This document shows, piece after piece, positions 8,992 to 16,716 of a stretch of 64,000 bases of DNA. The position numbers and the translations under genes are program-made. The DNA lies in assembly GCF_900103285.1 (NCBI RefSeq), contig NZ_FNGS01000001.1, positions 675,515 to 739,514 of the forward strand. The letters run 5' to 3'. This DNA is from Siphonobacter aquaeclarae (GTDB taxonomy: Bacteria > Bacteroidota > Bacteroidia > Cytophagales > Spirosomataceae). Position 1 is the first letter of the stretch. Every line of letters starts with the position of its first letter. The notes below the pieces were generated by a model. The model worked only from the letters and a program-made list of their open reading frames with translations. It made no database searches and was not told where the DNA came from.

Positions 8992-10367
8992 GCTATTCCT
9001 GTACCATACGCGGCTTTACGTACCGGTTCGAAGACCTGCGCGACCTGCTGGCCAAAGCCAGCCCGCTGCGCTCGGGAGACGTACTCGCCGGCCTCGCCGC
9101 TGCCAGCTACGAGGAGCGGGTGGCTGCGCAGATAGCCCTCGCCGATGTTCCGCTGACGCGTTTTCTGGAGGAATTATTGATTCCGTATGAAGAGGACGAA
9201 GTAACCCGGCTGATTGTCGACGAACACGACGCCGAAGCCTTCCATGCGATCCGGTCGTTTACCGTCGGGCAGTTTCGCGACTGGCTGCTGAGCGATCAGG
9301 CCGACCGGTATACCCTCGAACGCCTTCGTCCCGGCCTGACGCCGGAGATGGTCGCCGCGGTTTCGAAACTGATGCGCAATCAGGATCTTATCCTCGTCGC
9401 GCGAAAATGTGAGGTCGTTACCCGGTTCCGCAATACCGTCGGCCTGCACGGGCACCTCTCGGTCCGGTTGCAGCCCAACCATCCGGTAGACGATACCAAA
9501 GGCATCGCCGCCAGCATCATAGACGGCCTGATGTACGGCAGCGGAGATGCCGTGATCGGTATCAACCCGGCAACGGACAACACCGCGGCCGTCGCCCGTC
9601 TGCTCTACATGATCGACGGCCTGCGGGAGCGCTTTTCCATGCCTACGCAGAGCTGCGTGTTAAGCCATGTTACCACTACCCTGGAACTCATCCGGCAGAA
9701 CGTGCCGGTTGATCTGGTATTCCAGTCTATCGCGGGAACGGAAAAGGCCAACGCCAGTTTCGGTGTCAGCCTTTCTCTTTTGCAGGAAGCCTACGAAGCG
9801 GGTCTTTCCCTGCGCCGGGGTACGGTCGGGCAAAACCTGATGTACTTTGAGACGGGCCAGGGCAGCGCGCTGTCGTCCGGTACGCATGCCGGCGTTGATC
9901 AGCAGACCTGTGAAGTCCGGGCTTATGCTGTCGCGCGGAAGTTTCAACCGTTTCTGGTCAATTCGGTCGTCGGGTTTATCGGCCCTGAATACCTCTTTGA
10001 CGGCAAGCAGATTACACGTGCCGGCCTGGAAGATCATTTCTGCGGAAAGCTCCTCGGCCTGCCGATGGGGATGGACATCTGCTATACCAATCACGCCCAG
10101 GCCGATCAGGACGACATGGATAACCTGCTCACCCTGCTCGGCGTGGCGGGTATCAATTTCATCATGGGCGTACCCGGCGCGGATGACATCATGCTCAACT
10201 ACCAATCGACATCCTTTCACGACGCTCTGTATCTGCGGCGGGTACTTGGTCTCCGCCCGGCGCCGGAGTTTGAGGCCTGGCTGTTGCAGCAGGGAATCAT
10301 GGATGAAACCGGTCACCGTCTTCCGGGAGCGGGCAGCCGCCAACTGGTAGCTCAATTCTTTTCGTGA
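8988..10367 (+). CDS. eutB: Ethanolamine ammonia-lyase large subunit
   Basis: Catalytic subunit of the adenosylcobalamin-dependent enzyme that splits ethanolamine into acetaldehyde and ammonia. The chosen ATG at 8988 overlaps the permease stop and gives 459 residues, close to the usual length of about 453. A longer frame opening at 8895 would run inside the permease gene and is rejected. The sequence is the typical EutB TIM barrel, with LMRNQDLILVARKCEVVTRF, GHLSVRLQPNHPVDDTKGI, YFETGQGSALSSGTHAGVDQ, MGMDICYTNHAQADQDDMD and the late GIMDETGHRLPG. The gene sits between eat and eutC with overlaps at both ends. No eutA reactivase, microcompartment shell or aldehyde dehydrogenase gene is nearby, so acetaldehyde handling and cofactor repair must be encoded elsewhere. 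Confidence 0.97.
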   Translation: MSYSCTIRGFTYRFEDLRDLLAKASPLRSGDVLAGLAAASYEERVAAQIALADVPLTRFLEELLIPYEEDEVTRLIVDEHDAEAFHAIRSFTVGQFRDWLLSDQADRYTLERLRPGLTPEMVAAVSKLMRNQDLILVARKCEVVTRFRNTVGLHGHLSVRLQPNHPVDDTKGIAASIIDGLMYGSGDAVIGINPATDNTAAVARLLYMIDGLRERFSMPTQSCVLSHVTTTLELIRQNVPVDLVFQSIAGTEKANASFGVSLSLLQEAYEAGLSLRRGTVGQNLMYFETGQGSALSSGTHAGVDQQTCEVRAYAVARKFQPFLVNSVVGFIGPEYLFDGKQITRAGLEDHFCGKLLGLPMGMDICYTNHAQADQDDMDNLLTLLGVAGINFIMGVPGADDIMLNYQSTSFHDALYLRRVLGLRPAPEFEAWLLQQGIMDETGHRLPGAGSRQLVAQFFS

Positions 10368-11128
10368 TGATACAGCCTTTTGAAGAAGACGAGTGGAACG
10401 TCCTGAAAACGTATACCGACGCCCGGATTGCGCTTGGCCGTACGGGTGTTTCGGTACCTATGCGGGAATCGCTGGCCTTCCGCCTCGCTCACGCCCACGC
10501 GAAAGATGCAGTATATTCCGAGCTGGCCGACCTTTCGGGTGAACTGAAAGACGCCGGTTTTGACTTCATCCGCGTACGCAGCCGCGCCGGTACCCGCGAC
10601 GAGTACCTGCGCCGGCCTGACCTGGGCCGTATCCTTGATCCTGATTCAACAGAGACTTTACAGCCATCCGGATCACCGGATATCCTTGTCATTATAGCCG
10701 ACGGACTATCGGCCTCCGCCGTGAATGAAAATGCGCTGCCGGTACTTCTCCGTCTCCGGGAAAAAGCGTCGGAAAGAGGCCTCACGCTCGGGCCTGTCGT
10801 GCTGGCGGAGCAGGCGCGTGTTGCGCTCGCGGATGAAATCGGCTCGCGCCTGAACGCCCGACTGACGGTCATCCTGATCGGCGAGCGGCCGGGGCTCAGC
10901 TCCGCCGACAGCATGGGAGCCTACCTGACCTTCGCGCCGCAACCCGGGCTGACCGACGAGCGCCGGAACTGCATCTCCAACATCCGGAGGCAGGGCCTGA
11001 TTCCGGACCTGGCCGCAGACAAAATCATGTACCTCATTGAAGGCGCTTTCCGGCTCGGGATTTCGGGAGTAGGGTTGAAAGACGATTCGGGCGGACCGCC
11101 GGACGGGGCACTGATTTCAGGAGTTTGA
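10367..11128 (+). CDS. eutC: Ethanolamine ammonia-lyase small subunit
   Basis: Small subunit of ethanolamine ammonia-lyase, completing the cobalamin-binding site with EutB. The eutB stop and this ATG share a base (TGATG). A GTG three bases earlier (10364) is in frame and could be used instead. Family hallmarks include TDARIALGRTGVSVPMRESLAFRLAHAHAKDAV near the start, DILVIIADGLSASAV in the middle and GERPGLSSADSMGAYLTF in the second half. The 253-residue length is normal for EutC. It is the last gene of the eat-eutB-eutC unit and is followed by a strong terminator. Confidence 0.96.
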   Translation: MIQPFEEDEWNVLKTYTDARIALGRTGVSVPMRESLAFRLAHAHAKDAVYSELADLSGELKDAGFDFIRVRSRAGTRDEYLRRPDLGRILDPDSTETLQPSGSPDILVIIADGLSASAVNENALPVLLRLREKASERGLTLGPVVLAEQARVALADEIGSRLNARLTVILIGERPGLSSADSMGAYLTFAPQPGLTDERRNCISNIRRQGLIPDLAADKIMYLIEGAFRLGISGVGLKDDSGGPPDGALISGV

Positions 11129-11130
11129 CA

Positions 11131-11174
11131 AATAACGGGCGGTTTTTCAAGAAAAACCGCCCGTTATTTTTTTT
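11131..11174 (+). terminator. Rho-independent terminator after eutC
   Basis: A perfect 17-base stem, AATAACGGGCGGTTTTT (11131-11147) and its complement (11152-11168), has a CAAG loop and is followed by a run of T. It starts 3 bases after the eutC stop. The A-rich left flank means it could also work weakly in reverse. Confidence 0.95.
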
Positions 11175-11264
11175 CAACGCAGACAGGGGATATCCTGTAT
11201 TCAGCAACGACAATATTGGATTATTCCGATCCGCGTTGTTCATTCGTGTTTTAATCCGTCCTCT

Positions 11265-12452
11265 ATGAAATACTTTTCTACTTCTCTCGCCGTGCTGCTC
11301 AGCACGGGTCTCTACGCACAAGTTGGTATCGGCACTACCACGCCGCAAGCCGGTCTTCATGTCGCTGACAGCGCGGTCGTTTTCTCTGCCGACGGCGATA
11401 TCTCCGGCTCAAAAGGAGTGCCGGTTACCGGCGGAGGCCGCCGCCTGATGTGGTATCCAGAAAAAGCTGCCTTTCGGGTGGGATACGTCGGGTCGTACGG
11501 CACTGCGTACTGGAACACCTCCAACGTTGGAAATTACTCCTTTGCGACCGGAAACAATACCCGGGCGTCGGGAACAAACTCCTTTGCCGCCAACCTGGCA
11601 ACGACCGCCAGCGGCTCGGAAAGCGTTGCATTCGGCAACAATGGAACAGCTTCCGCTGATCGCTCCTTTGCCTTCAACGGGACCGCGAGCGGCATCGGGG
11701 CAGTAGCGATCGGCAGCGGCGCCCAGGCATTAAATGACGACGCCCTGGCGATGGGCCCGTCGTCCTTCGCCAGCGGACTGGCCTCTATCGTTCTCGGTCC
11801 ATCCATCGCCAGAGGAAGCTTCGGCGTCGCAATCGGATTGCAAAACAGTGCGCGGGGCAATTTCTCGATGGCCCTGGGAAAAAATGCCCGCGCCGGGCAC
11901 CAGGGGTCTATCGTCATCAGCGACGCCAGCGCGGGCTTCAGTTCCGACAGCGCCTACAGCACCCTCAATAACCAGCTGACTATGCGGTTTGTCGGCGGGA
12001 TGCGCCTCTTTACTACCCAATCCATGACAACCGGCGTAACGATTTCGCCCGGCGGAGGATCGTGGGATAGCGTCAGCGACCGGCGCAAAAAACAGAACTT
12101 CCGGCCTGTCAATGCAGAAGAGATTCTCCGTCGTGTATCCGGCATGCCGCTGACTTCCTGGAATTACAAGACGCAGCCTACCGGCGAGCGTCACATCGGG
12201 CCGATGGCGCAGGACTTCTTCGCCGCCTTCGGGCACGAGGGCATCGGCAGTGATACAACGATCAATACGGTCGACATCGACGGTGTCAACATGGCCGCCA
12301 TCCAGGCGCTGCATAAACGGACGGAAACCCTCAAAAGCGAAAACAACGTACTCCGCGCGAAGCTGCAAAAGTTGGAAGAACGCCTGCTGTTACTCGAGCG
12401 GATGTCGGCCAGCCGGATTACACGATCCGGCAAGCGGTACGCCAGCCAATAA
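11265..12452 (+). CDS. Secreted tail-fibre-like protein with YadA-like head repeats and S74 chaperone domain
   Basis: Predicted exported trimeric fibre. A signal peptide (about residues 1-18, ending LYAQ) leads into [14 protein letters not shown], a start common in Bacteroidota fibre proteins. Residues of about 85-215 hold roughly 14-residue repeats of the YadA-head style ([48 protein letters not shown]). About 265-360 is an intramolecular chaperone domain (Peptidase_S74): [12 protein letters not shown] with the Ser and Lys expected of the self-cleavage dyad, then [13 protein letters not shown]. The tail (about 345-380) is a coiled coil. In phage endosialidases this domain folds the trimer and then cuts itself off. 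No phage genes surround it, so it is more likely a bacterial surface fibre. The gene stands alone between terminators. Confidence 0.85.
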   Translation: MKYFSTSLAVLLSTGLYAQVGIGTTTPQAGLHVADSAVVFSADGDISGSKGVPVTGGGRRLMWYPEKAAFRVGYVGSYGTAYWNTSNVGNYSFATGNNTRASGTNSFAANLATTASGSESVAFGNNGTASADRSFAFNGTASGIGAVAIGSGAQALNDDALAMGPSSFASGLASIVLGPSIARGSFGVAIGLQNSARGNFSMALGKNARAGHQGSIVISDASAGFSSDSAYSTLNNQLTMRFVGGMRLFTTQSMTTGVTISPGGGSWDSVSDRRKKQNFRPVNAEEILRRVSGMPLTSWNYKTQPTGERHIGPMAQDFFAAFGHEGIGSDTTINTVDIDGVNMAAIQALHKRTETLKSENNVLRAKLQKLEERLLLLERMSASRITRSGKRYASQ

Positions 12453-12521
12453 TGTTACCTGAATTTCAGGTCATTACTTCTCTTTCTGATTTTTATTCCT
12501 GCGAAGACAGTCGTACGCAGA

Positions 12522-13196
12522 ATGTTTCTCCCTGAAACGTCGTTAGTTCAGCAAGACGATTTTCTGCGTATGACTGTTTCTTCCCCCAAAGACGAACTCG
12601 CCAATGCCCTGACCCACGGTCTGGGGGCCATGCTGGCTGTGGCAGCCCTGGTGCTGCTGGTTGTTTTTTCTGCGATTTATGGCTCAGCCCTGCATGTGGT
12701 GAGCTTCACCGTTTTCGGCAGTACGCTGGTCATCCTGTACCTGGCGTCTACGCTATACCATAGTTTCTCGGGCGAACGGGTCAAGGCTCTTTTTCAGAAA
12801 CTGGACCATATGTCTATTTTCCTGCTGATCGCCGGGACCTATACGCCGTTCTGTCTGGTAGCGCTGCCCAACTGGATCGGCTGGACGCTGTTCGGTATTA
12901 TTTGGGGCAGCGCCGCGATCGGCATCGTCCTGAAAGCCTGGTTCACCGGTAAAAAAGAAGCCCTCTCCACTGCCATGTACATCGTCATGGGATGGGTAGC
13001 CCTGATTGCCATCAAACCGCTGTATGATGCCCTGCCGGGCGTGAGTTTTGCGTTGCTCCTCGCCGGCGGCGTCAGCTACACCGCCGGGACCTATTTCTTT
13101 GCCCGGGACCGCAAACCGTACTTCCACAGTATCTGGCACCTGTTTGTGCTGGGCGGAAGCGTGCTGCATTTCTTCGCAGTCCTTTTTCTTCTTTAA
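12522..13196 (+). CDS. Hemolysin III family membrane protein (PAQR superfamily)
   Basis: Integral membrane protein of the YqfA/Hly-III family (COG1272), related to PAQR receptors. Seven hydrophobic segments are visible. The family histidines and acidic residues are present: ELANALTHGLGA at the first segment, STLYHSF after the third, and SIWHLFVLGGSVLHFFAV at the end, consistent with the metal site of this superfamily. The biochemical role is not settled for bacterial members. The ATG at 12522 gives 224 residues; the in-frame ATG at 12570 (208 residues, starting MTVSSPKDELAN) fits family length equally well and neither has a clear ribosome binding site. The gene ends 2 bases before the stop of the convergent response regulator. 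Confidence 0.85.
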   Translation: MFLPETSLVQQDDFLRMTVSSPKDELANALTHGLGAMLAVAALVLLVVFSAIYGSALHVVSFTVFGSTLVILYLASTLYHSFSGERVKALFQKLDHMSIFLLIAGTYTPFCLVALPNWIGWTLFGIIWGSAAIGIVLKAWFTGKKEALSTAMYIVMGWVALIAIKPLYDALPGVSFALLLAGGVSYTAGTYFFARDRKPYFHSIWHLFVLGGSVLHFFAVLFLL

Positions 13197-13198
13197 CC

Positions 13199-13612
13199 TT
13201 ACCGGCTATACGGCAACTGCACCGTTTCCGTCCAGAAGCGGCAAAAAGTACTCCACACCCGCGTCAGCGCCTGAAAACTATCGGGCTTGACGATGTACGA
13301 ATTCGCGCCGAGTGAATAAGCCTTCCGGATACTGTCCGGACTCCCGCATGTCGAAAAAACGACGACGGGAATGTTCCGCCACTCCATCGACGTTTTCACT
13401 TTCGAAAGCAGTTCCATGCCGTTCATTCGCGGCAGGTTCAGGTCGATCATCAGCAATGACGGTTTTTCCGGCATTGTCGACAGCCACTCGAGCGCCTGCG
13501 CGCCGTTTTCCGCAAACCGGAGTTCGCAGAGTGATTCGTCTTCCGAGCTGACCTGGGAAAGCAATTCACGATCGTCCCGGTCGTCTTCGACGATTAAAAA
13601 AAGAGGTTTCAT
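13199..13612 (-). CDS. Single-domain response regulator (Rcp1-like receiver)
   Basis: Stand-alone receiver domain of 137 residues with no output domain. The acidic pocket (VEDDRDDRELL), phospho-acceptor Asp (LMIDLNLPRMNG), Thr/Ser switch (VVVFSTCGS) and conserved Lys (YIVKPDSF) are all present. The DDxDDREL start is typical of Rcp1-type regulators, which pass phosphate between histidine kinases, often phytochrome-like ones. No kinase is encoded in this window, so its partner is elsewhere. The gene is monocistronic and tail-to-tail with the hemolysin III gene. Confidence 0.92.
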   Translation of the reverse strand: MKPLFLIVEDDRDDRELLSQVSSEDESLCELRFAENGAQALEWLSTMPEKPSLLMIDLNLPRMNGMELLSKVKTSMEWRNIPVVVFSTCGSPDSIRKAYSLGANSYIVKPDSFQALTRVWSTFCRFWTETVQLPYSR

Positions 13613-13899
13613 TACCCGTTCTGTTTAGGCAACCTGAGATAGTTCGTATCGGGGCAGCCTTGCTGCGGGTATGGGGAGTAAGCTGTTTTTACGAATAGGC
13701 AAGAAGCGCGGAACGAGGGGTAAAACTATACGTTTAGAACCGACTCCCCTAAGATTCAGGCAGTTATTTTCCCGGTTCTTCGAATTGTCCTTAAGAAGCG
13801 GTGCTCCCGGCACCTGATGCTTCCTCTCTCCCATGATCATCCTATTTCGTTTCTTATTTCATTAAAATATCAATGTGTTATTATTATATAAATACTTAT
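13613..13899. other. Intergenic stretch with no supported gene
   Basis: This gap separates the divergent response regulator and SRPBCC genes. The only open frame (71 codons on the minus strand at 13625-13840) has no recognisable signal and is probably chance. The last 60 bases are strongly AT-rich and hold the upstream part of the SRPBCC promoter. The rest shows no repeat or RNA structure that I can support. Confidence 0.5.
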
Positions 13900-13907
13900 T
13901 ATATTTG
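13900..13907 (+). promoter_or_regulatory. Bacteroidota-type -7 promoter box
   Basis: TATATTTG matches the TAnnTTTG element of the Bacteroidota primary sigma factor exactly and lies 16 bases before the ATG of the SRPBCC gene, in an AT-rich block. A convincing TTTG at -33 is not seen. Confidence 0.6.
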
Positions 13908-13923
13908 CACAAACAATAAAACA

Positions 13924-14337
13924 ATGATACAGCAAACGATTTCCGTCACGACAAAAGAGGCAAGCGCCGCGCAGCTCTGGAGACTCATGGCAGCGGTAGA
14001 TCAATGGGCCGACTGGGATCCGACGATCGAATCGGCCCGGCTTTCCGGTCCTTTTGCCACCGGTTCACGTTTCAAACTGCGGCCGAAGGGAGGACCTGCT
14101 GTGACAATACGGCTCGAAGAAGTCCGCGAGGGCGCCTATTTCCGGGATTGTACCCGGTTTCCCGGCGCCCGGATGTATGGCGAGCACTGGTATGAACCCG
14201 TCGCAGACGGCCTCAAAATCACCGTAACGATGACCATGCGCGGTCCGCTCGGCTTTTTGTGGAACCGGCTGGTGATGAAAGATATTGTCGCAAACCTGCC
14301 GGAAGACCTGAAACGCCAGATCAGCAACGCGCGGTAA
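13924..14337 (+). CDS. SRPBCC-family (START-like) protein
   Basis: Small cytoplasmic protein of the polyketide-cyclase/START-like fold, which binds hydrophobic ligands. The 137 residues start IQQTISVTTKEASAAQLW and carry the family pattern of an N-terminal strand, then WRLMAAVDQWADWDPTIESA, a GSRFKLRPKGG strand and a C-terminal helix (MKDIVANLPEDLKRQI). The ATG at 13924 is chosen because it follows a good -7 box; an upstream in-frame ATG at 13873 lies within the promoter. The next gene, a MarR regulator, begins 88 bases later in the same direction. SRPBCC-regulator pairs are common, but ligand and target are unknown. Confidence 0.8.
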   Translation: MIQQTISVTTKEASAAQLWRLMAAVDQWADWDPTIESARLSGPFATGSRFKLRPKGGPAVTIRLEEVREGAYFRDCTRFPGARMYGEHWYEPVADGLKITVTMTMRGPLGFLWNRLVMKDIVANLPEDLKRQISNAR

Positions 14338-14425
14338 TTTTGGGCAGGCCGGGCACACGCTTCCTTATTCTGCGAAATCGCGGAAAATGGCGTTACTTTG
14401 GTCTGCCGAACCACGCAGACGGATC

Positions 14426-14863
14426 ATGAACGACACGGTATTTAGCTTCGGAAAAGCAGAAGACAGCCCGGGATACCTCCTCTGGCAGGTCACCACGCTC
14501 TGGCAGCGGGAAATCAAGAAACGCCTGGACGAACTCAACGTCACCCACTCCCAGTATGTCCTACTGGCGAGTCTGCTATGGCTGACCGGGCAGGAACGCC
14601 CGGTTACGCAGATAGACCTTTCATTACATAGCAAAATCGATCCGATGACGACGTCGACGGTACTCCGGACCCTTGAAAAGAAAGGCTGGGTACAGCGTGC
14701 CGAACATCCAACGGACACGCGGGCGAAGACTGTCGTCCTCACGCCGGCAGGTATCGATCTGGTACGCCGGGCGATTCCGGTAGTGGAGCAGACAGACCTT
14801 TCGTTTTTTTCTGCTACTGACGTCGGAGAATTGAACCGTCACCTGCGGAAACTGATCGGCTGA
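14426..14863 (+). CDS. MarR-family transcriptional regulator
   Basis: Winged-helix repressor or activator of 145 residues, normally a dimer responding to small phenolic or lipophilic ligands. The typical MarR layout is visible: an N-terminal dimerisation helix (SPGYLLWQVTTLWQREIKK), the HTH (VTQIDLSLHSKIDPMTTSTV) and the wing (RAEHPTDTRAKTVVLTPAG). The ATG at 14426 is preferred to the in-frame ATG at 14387, because a near-match to the TAnnTTTG box (TTACTTTG, 14393-14400) lies between them. It probably regulates itself and the SRPBCC gene before it; that is inference. Confidence 0.88.
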   Translation: MNDTVFSFGKAEDSPGYLLWQVTTLWQREIKKRLDELNVTHSQYVLLASLLWLTGQERPVTQIDLSLHSKIDPMTTSTVLRTLEKKGWVQRAEHPTDTRAKTVVLTPAGIDLVRRAIPVVEQTDLSFFSATDVGELNRHLRKLIG

Positions 14864-14895
14864 AAAAGACCGGTCCCGGTACTCCCCGTATTTAA

Positions 14896-16656
14896 CTACA
14901 GGACCGGGCTCGCAGCCTCCGCGGACAACGATTGTAGAAACGCAACCAAATCCGCTTTTTCTGTATGGGTCAGCCGGAGCGGATCGGGAGACAGGGTTTG
15001 GTGAGGGATATCGAGTCCGAGGCCCTGCCCGCCTCCCCGATCGTAAAATTCAACTACTTCTTCGAGCGTACGGTATACCCCGTTGTGCATGTACGGGGAC
15101 GTCAGGGCGCTGTTCCGCACGGTCGGCGTTTTGAACGCACCGCGGTGGAAGTCGGCGCCGGTCAGCGCGAACTTACCCGGATCACGGTTGGGTTTCGGAT
15201 TTTTCCAGCCCGTTATAGCTGGCACCCCGATTACTTCACTCTCCGTTTTCTCGAAAAAAGGTGGTACAGTACCGTTGGTCAGTGGCAGAAAATGGCACGT
15301 GGCACATTTTGCTTTTCCCGCGAAGAGGTTGAATCCGCGCTTTTCCTCCGGCGAAAGCAGCGTCGTTTCTCCGTTCATATACCGGTCGAAACGGCTGTCG
15401 AGCGCCGTAAGGCTCCGCTCGTAGGTTGCCAGCGCGTGCCGGATGGTTTCGGCAGAAGCGCCACCCGCATAGGCTGCCCGAAAAGCCTGGTCATAGGTCG
15501 GCTGGCGACGGATTTTCGCCGCCGCTACTTCCAGCGAACCGTGCATTTCCTCCTGATTACCAATCACATCCGTCGCCTGATCTTCCAGGTATACTACCCG
15601 GGAGTCATAAAAGAGCCGCGCCTGTAGTGCTACGTTCAGGAGGGAAGGCGCATTGCGGAGCAGGGGTTTGCCGGACAGAGAGATGCTCGTCGCCCGGTCT
15701 TCGCTAAACGCCCGGTCCGGGCGATGGCAGCCTGCGCAGGATCGCGTCCCGTCTCCCGAAAGGACGGGATCGGAAAACAGGCGCTTTCCCAGTATTATCC
15801 GGGCGATGGTCGTTGTATCAGCAGCGCCGGCCCGAAAATGGTCGGGATCTACAGCCGCGTTTCCGAAAAAGCTCTCGCTGTCATTGCGGAGGAGCGACGA
15901 CGTCCGGATGCGTTCGATGCCACGCTCTTTCCGGAAGCGGTTCAGCTCCCGCACAAGCGGATTCAGGCAGGTGGAGATAAAGGAAAGGCGGTTGAATTCA
16001 TTGAATTGGCCGCCCAGCGAGGCCTCGGCTTTCCGGAAAAGGCGATCAAGTTCCGGATCTTCATACACCGCGAGTATTTCCCGTAGCGACGCGAGCGATG
16101 CGCGGGCTTCGGGCAGCGAATGAAGGGCTACCGACGAATCGAATCCGGTGATTCCCAGCGACATAATCCGCAACAGCTCCTGCCGGACGGCGTCGAGTAT
16201 GTGTGCGTCGGTAAGCTGGTTGGAGGCCGTTACCCACCGGAGCCGGTTCATGTTGGCGCGGAGGATATCCGTATGCCCGGCTAGCTCGCCCGCCCGGGCA
16301 GTGTCCCACTCCGGAAAGAGCAGGGCTTCTACTACCTGAAAACCTTCGGGTGGAATTACTTTGTTGTCGTCTTCCTCGAACTCATCCAATGGCGGCCCGT
16401 TCAGGTTCCGGGCAGTTTCCGGGAAATAGTACTCCGTCAGCCATTCCACGCGCTTGTATGCCAGGCGGGCAGCGCGGAAACGCCGGTGCAGTTCCGGACC
16501 GGTAACATGCCCGTCCACCCCTGCTTCCAGCTGCTCAACGGCCGTGACCAGCTGCGCGACGCGCTCCCGGAAGAGCGCTTCCACACGTTCCGACGATGCA
16601 GGCTCCTTCCGGCAGCCCGTCCATAAAACGAGAAAAAACAAGCAGTACCAACGCAT
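14896..16656 (-). CDS. Di-haem cytochrome c peroxidase (MauG/CcpA type) lipoprotein with N-terminal helical domain
   Basis: Periplasmic di-haem peroxidase-like enzyme. Starting at 16656 gives MRWYCLFFLVLWTGC, a lipoprotein signal with the lipid Cys at residue 15. Residues of about 20-265 are a helical region that resembles imelysin-type domains in layout (VDGHVTGPELHRRFRAARLAYKRVEW) but lacks a motif I can assign firmly. The C-terminal half is the CCP_MauG domain, with haem motifs CAGCH and CATCH, SLSGKPLLRNAPSLLN after the first, and FKTPTVRNSALTSPYMHNG near the end, supplying distal ligands. An upstream in-frame ATG at 16701 would put a transcription terminator inside the gene, so the shorter start is chosen. 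It lies just downstream of the PhoX-like gene, separated by that hairpin. Confidence 0.88.
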   Translation of the reverse strand: MRWYCLFFLVLWTGCRKEPASSERVEALFRERVAQLVTAVEQLEAGVDGHVTGPELHRRFRAARLAYKRVEWLTEYYFPETARNLNGPPLDEFEEDDNKVIPPEGFQVVEALLFPEWDTARAGELAGHTDILRANMNRLRWVTASNQLTDAHILDAVRQELLRIMSLGITGFDSSVALHSLPEARASLASLREILAVYEDPELDRLFRKAEASLGGQFNEFNRLSFISTCLNPLVRELNRFRKERGIERIRTSSLLRNDSESFFGNAAVDPDHFRAGAADTTTIARIILGKRLFSDPVLSGDGTRSCAGCHRPDRAFSEDRATSISLSGKPLLRNAPSLLNVALQARLFYDSRVVYLEDQATDVIGNQEEMHGSLEVAAAKIRRQPTYDQAFRAAYAGGASAETIRHALATYERSLTALDSRFDRYMNGETTLLSPEEKRGFNLFAGKAKCATCHFLPLTNGTVPPFFEKTESEVIGVPAITGWKNPKPNRDPGKFALTGADFHRGAFKTPTVRNSALTSPYMHNGVYRTLEEVVEFYDRGGGQGLGLDIPHQTLSPDPLRLTHTEKADLVAFLQSLSAEAASPVL

Positions 16657-16658
16657 AC

Positions 16659-16696
16659 GAAAAACAAGTAACCTTCCTGCCACGACAGGAAGGTTA
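16659..16696 (-). terminator. Minus-strand hairpin between the PhoX-like and peroxidase genes
   Basis: An 11-base perfect stem, TAACCTTCCTG (16669-16679) with CAGGAAGGTTA (16686-16696), has the loop CCACGA. On the minus strand it is followed by ACTTGTTTTTCG. It lies 20 bases after the stop of the PhoX-like gene and 12 bases before the preferred peroxidase ATG, so it may be a terminator or a partial attenuator between the two. It decides the peroxidase start. Confidence 0.75.
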
Positions 16697-16716
16697 TCCA
16701 ATTACATGGGAAATAA

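Noticed and set aside
11265-12452. Prophage remnant based on the tail-fibre-like gene
   Set aside because: No integrase, capsid, terminase or attachment-like repeats occur around it, and it has a bacterial signal peptide.
13625-13840. 71-codon minus-strand open frame upstream of the response regulator
   Set aside because: No family resemblance, signal or promoter; the composition looks random.
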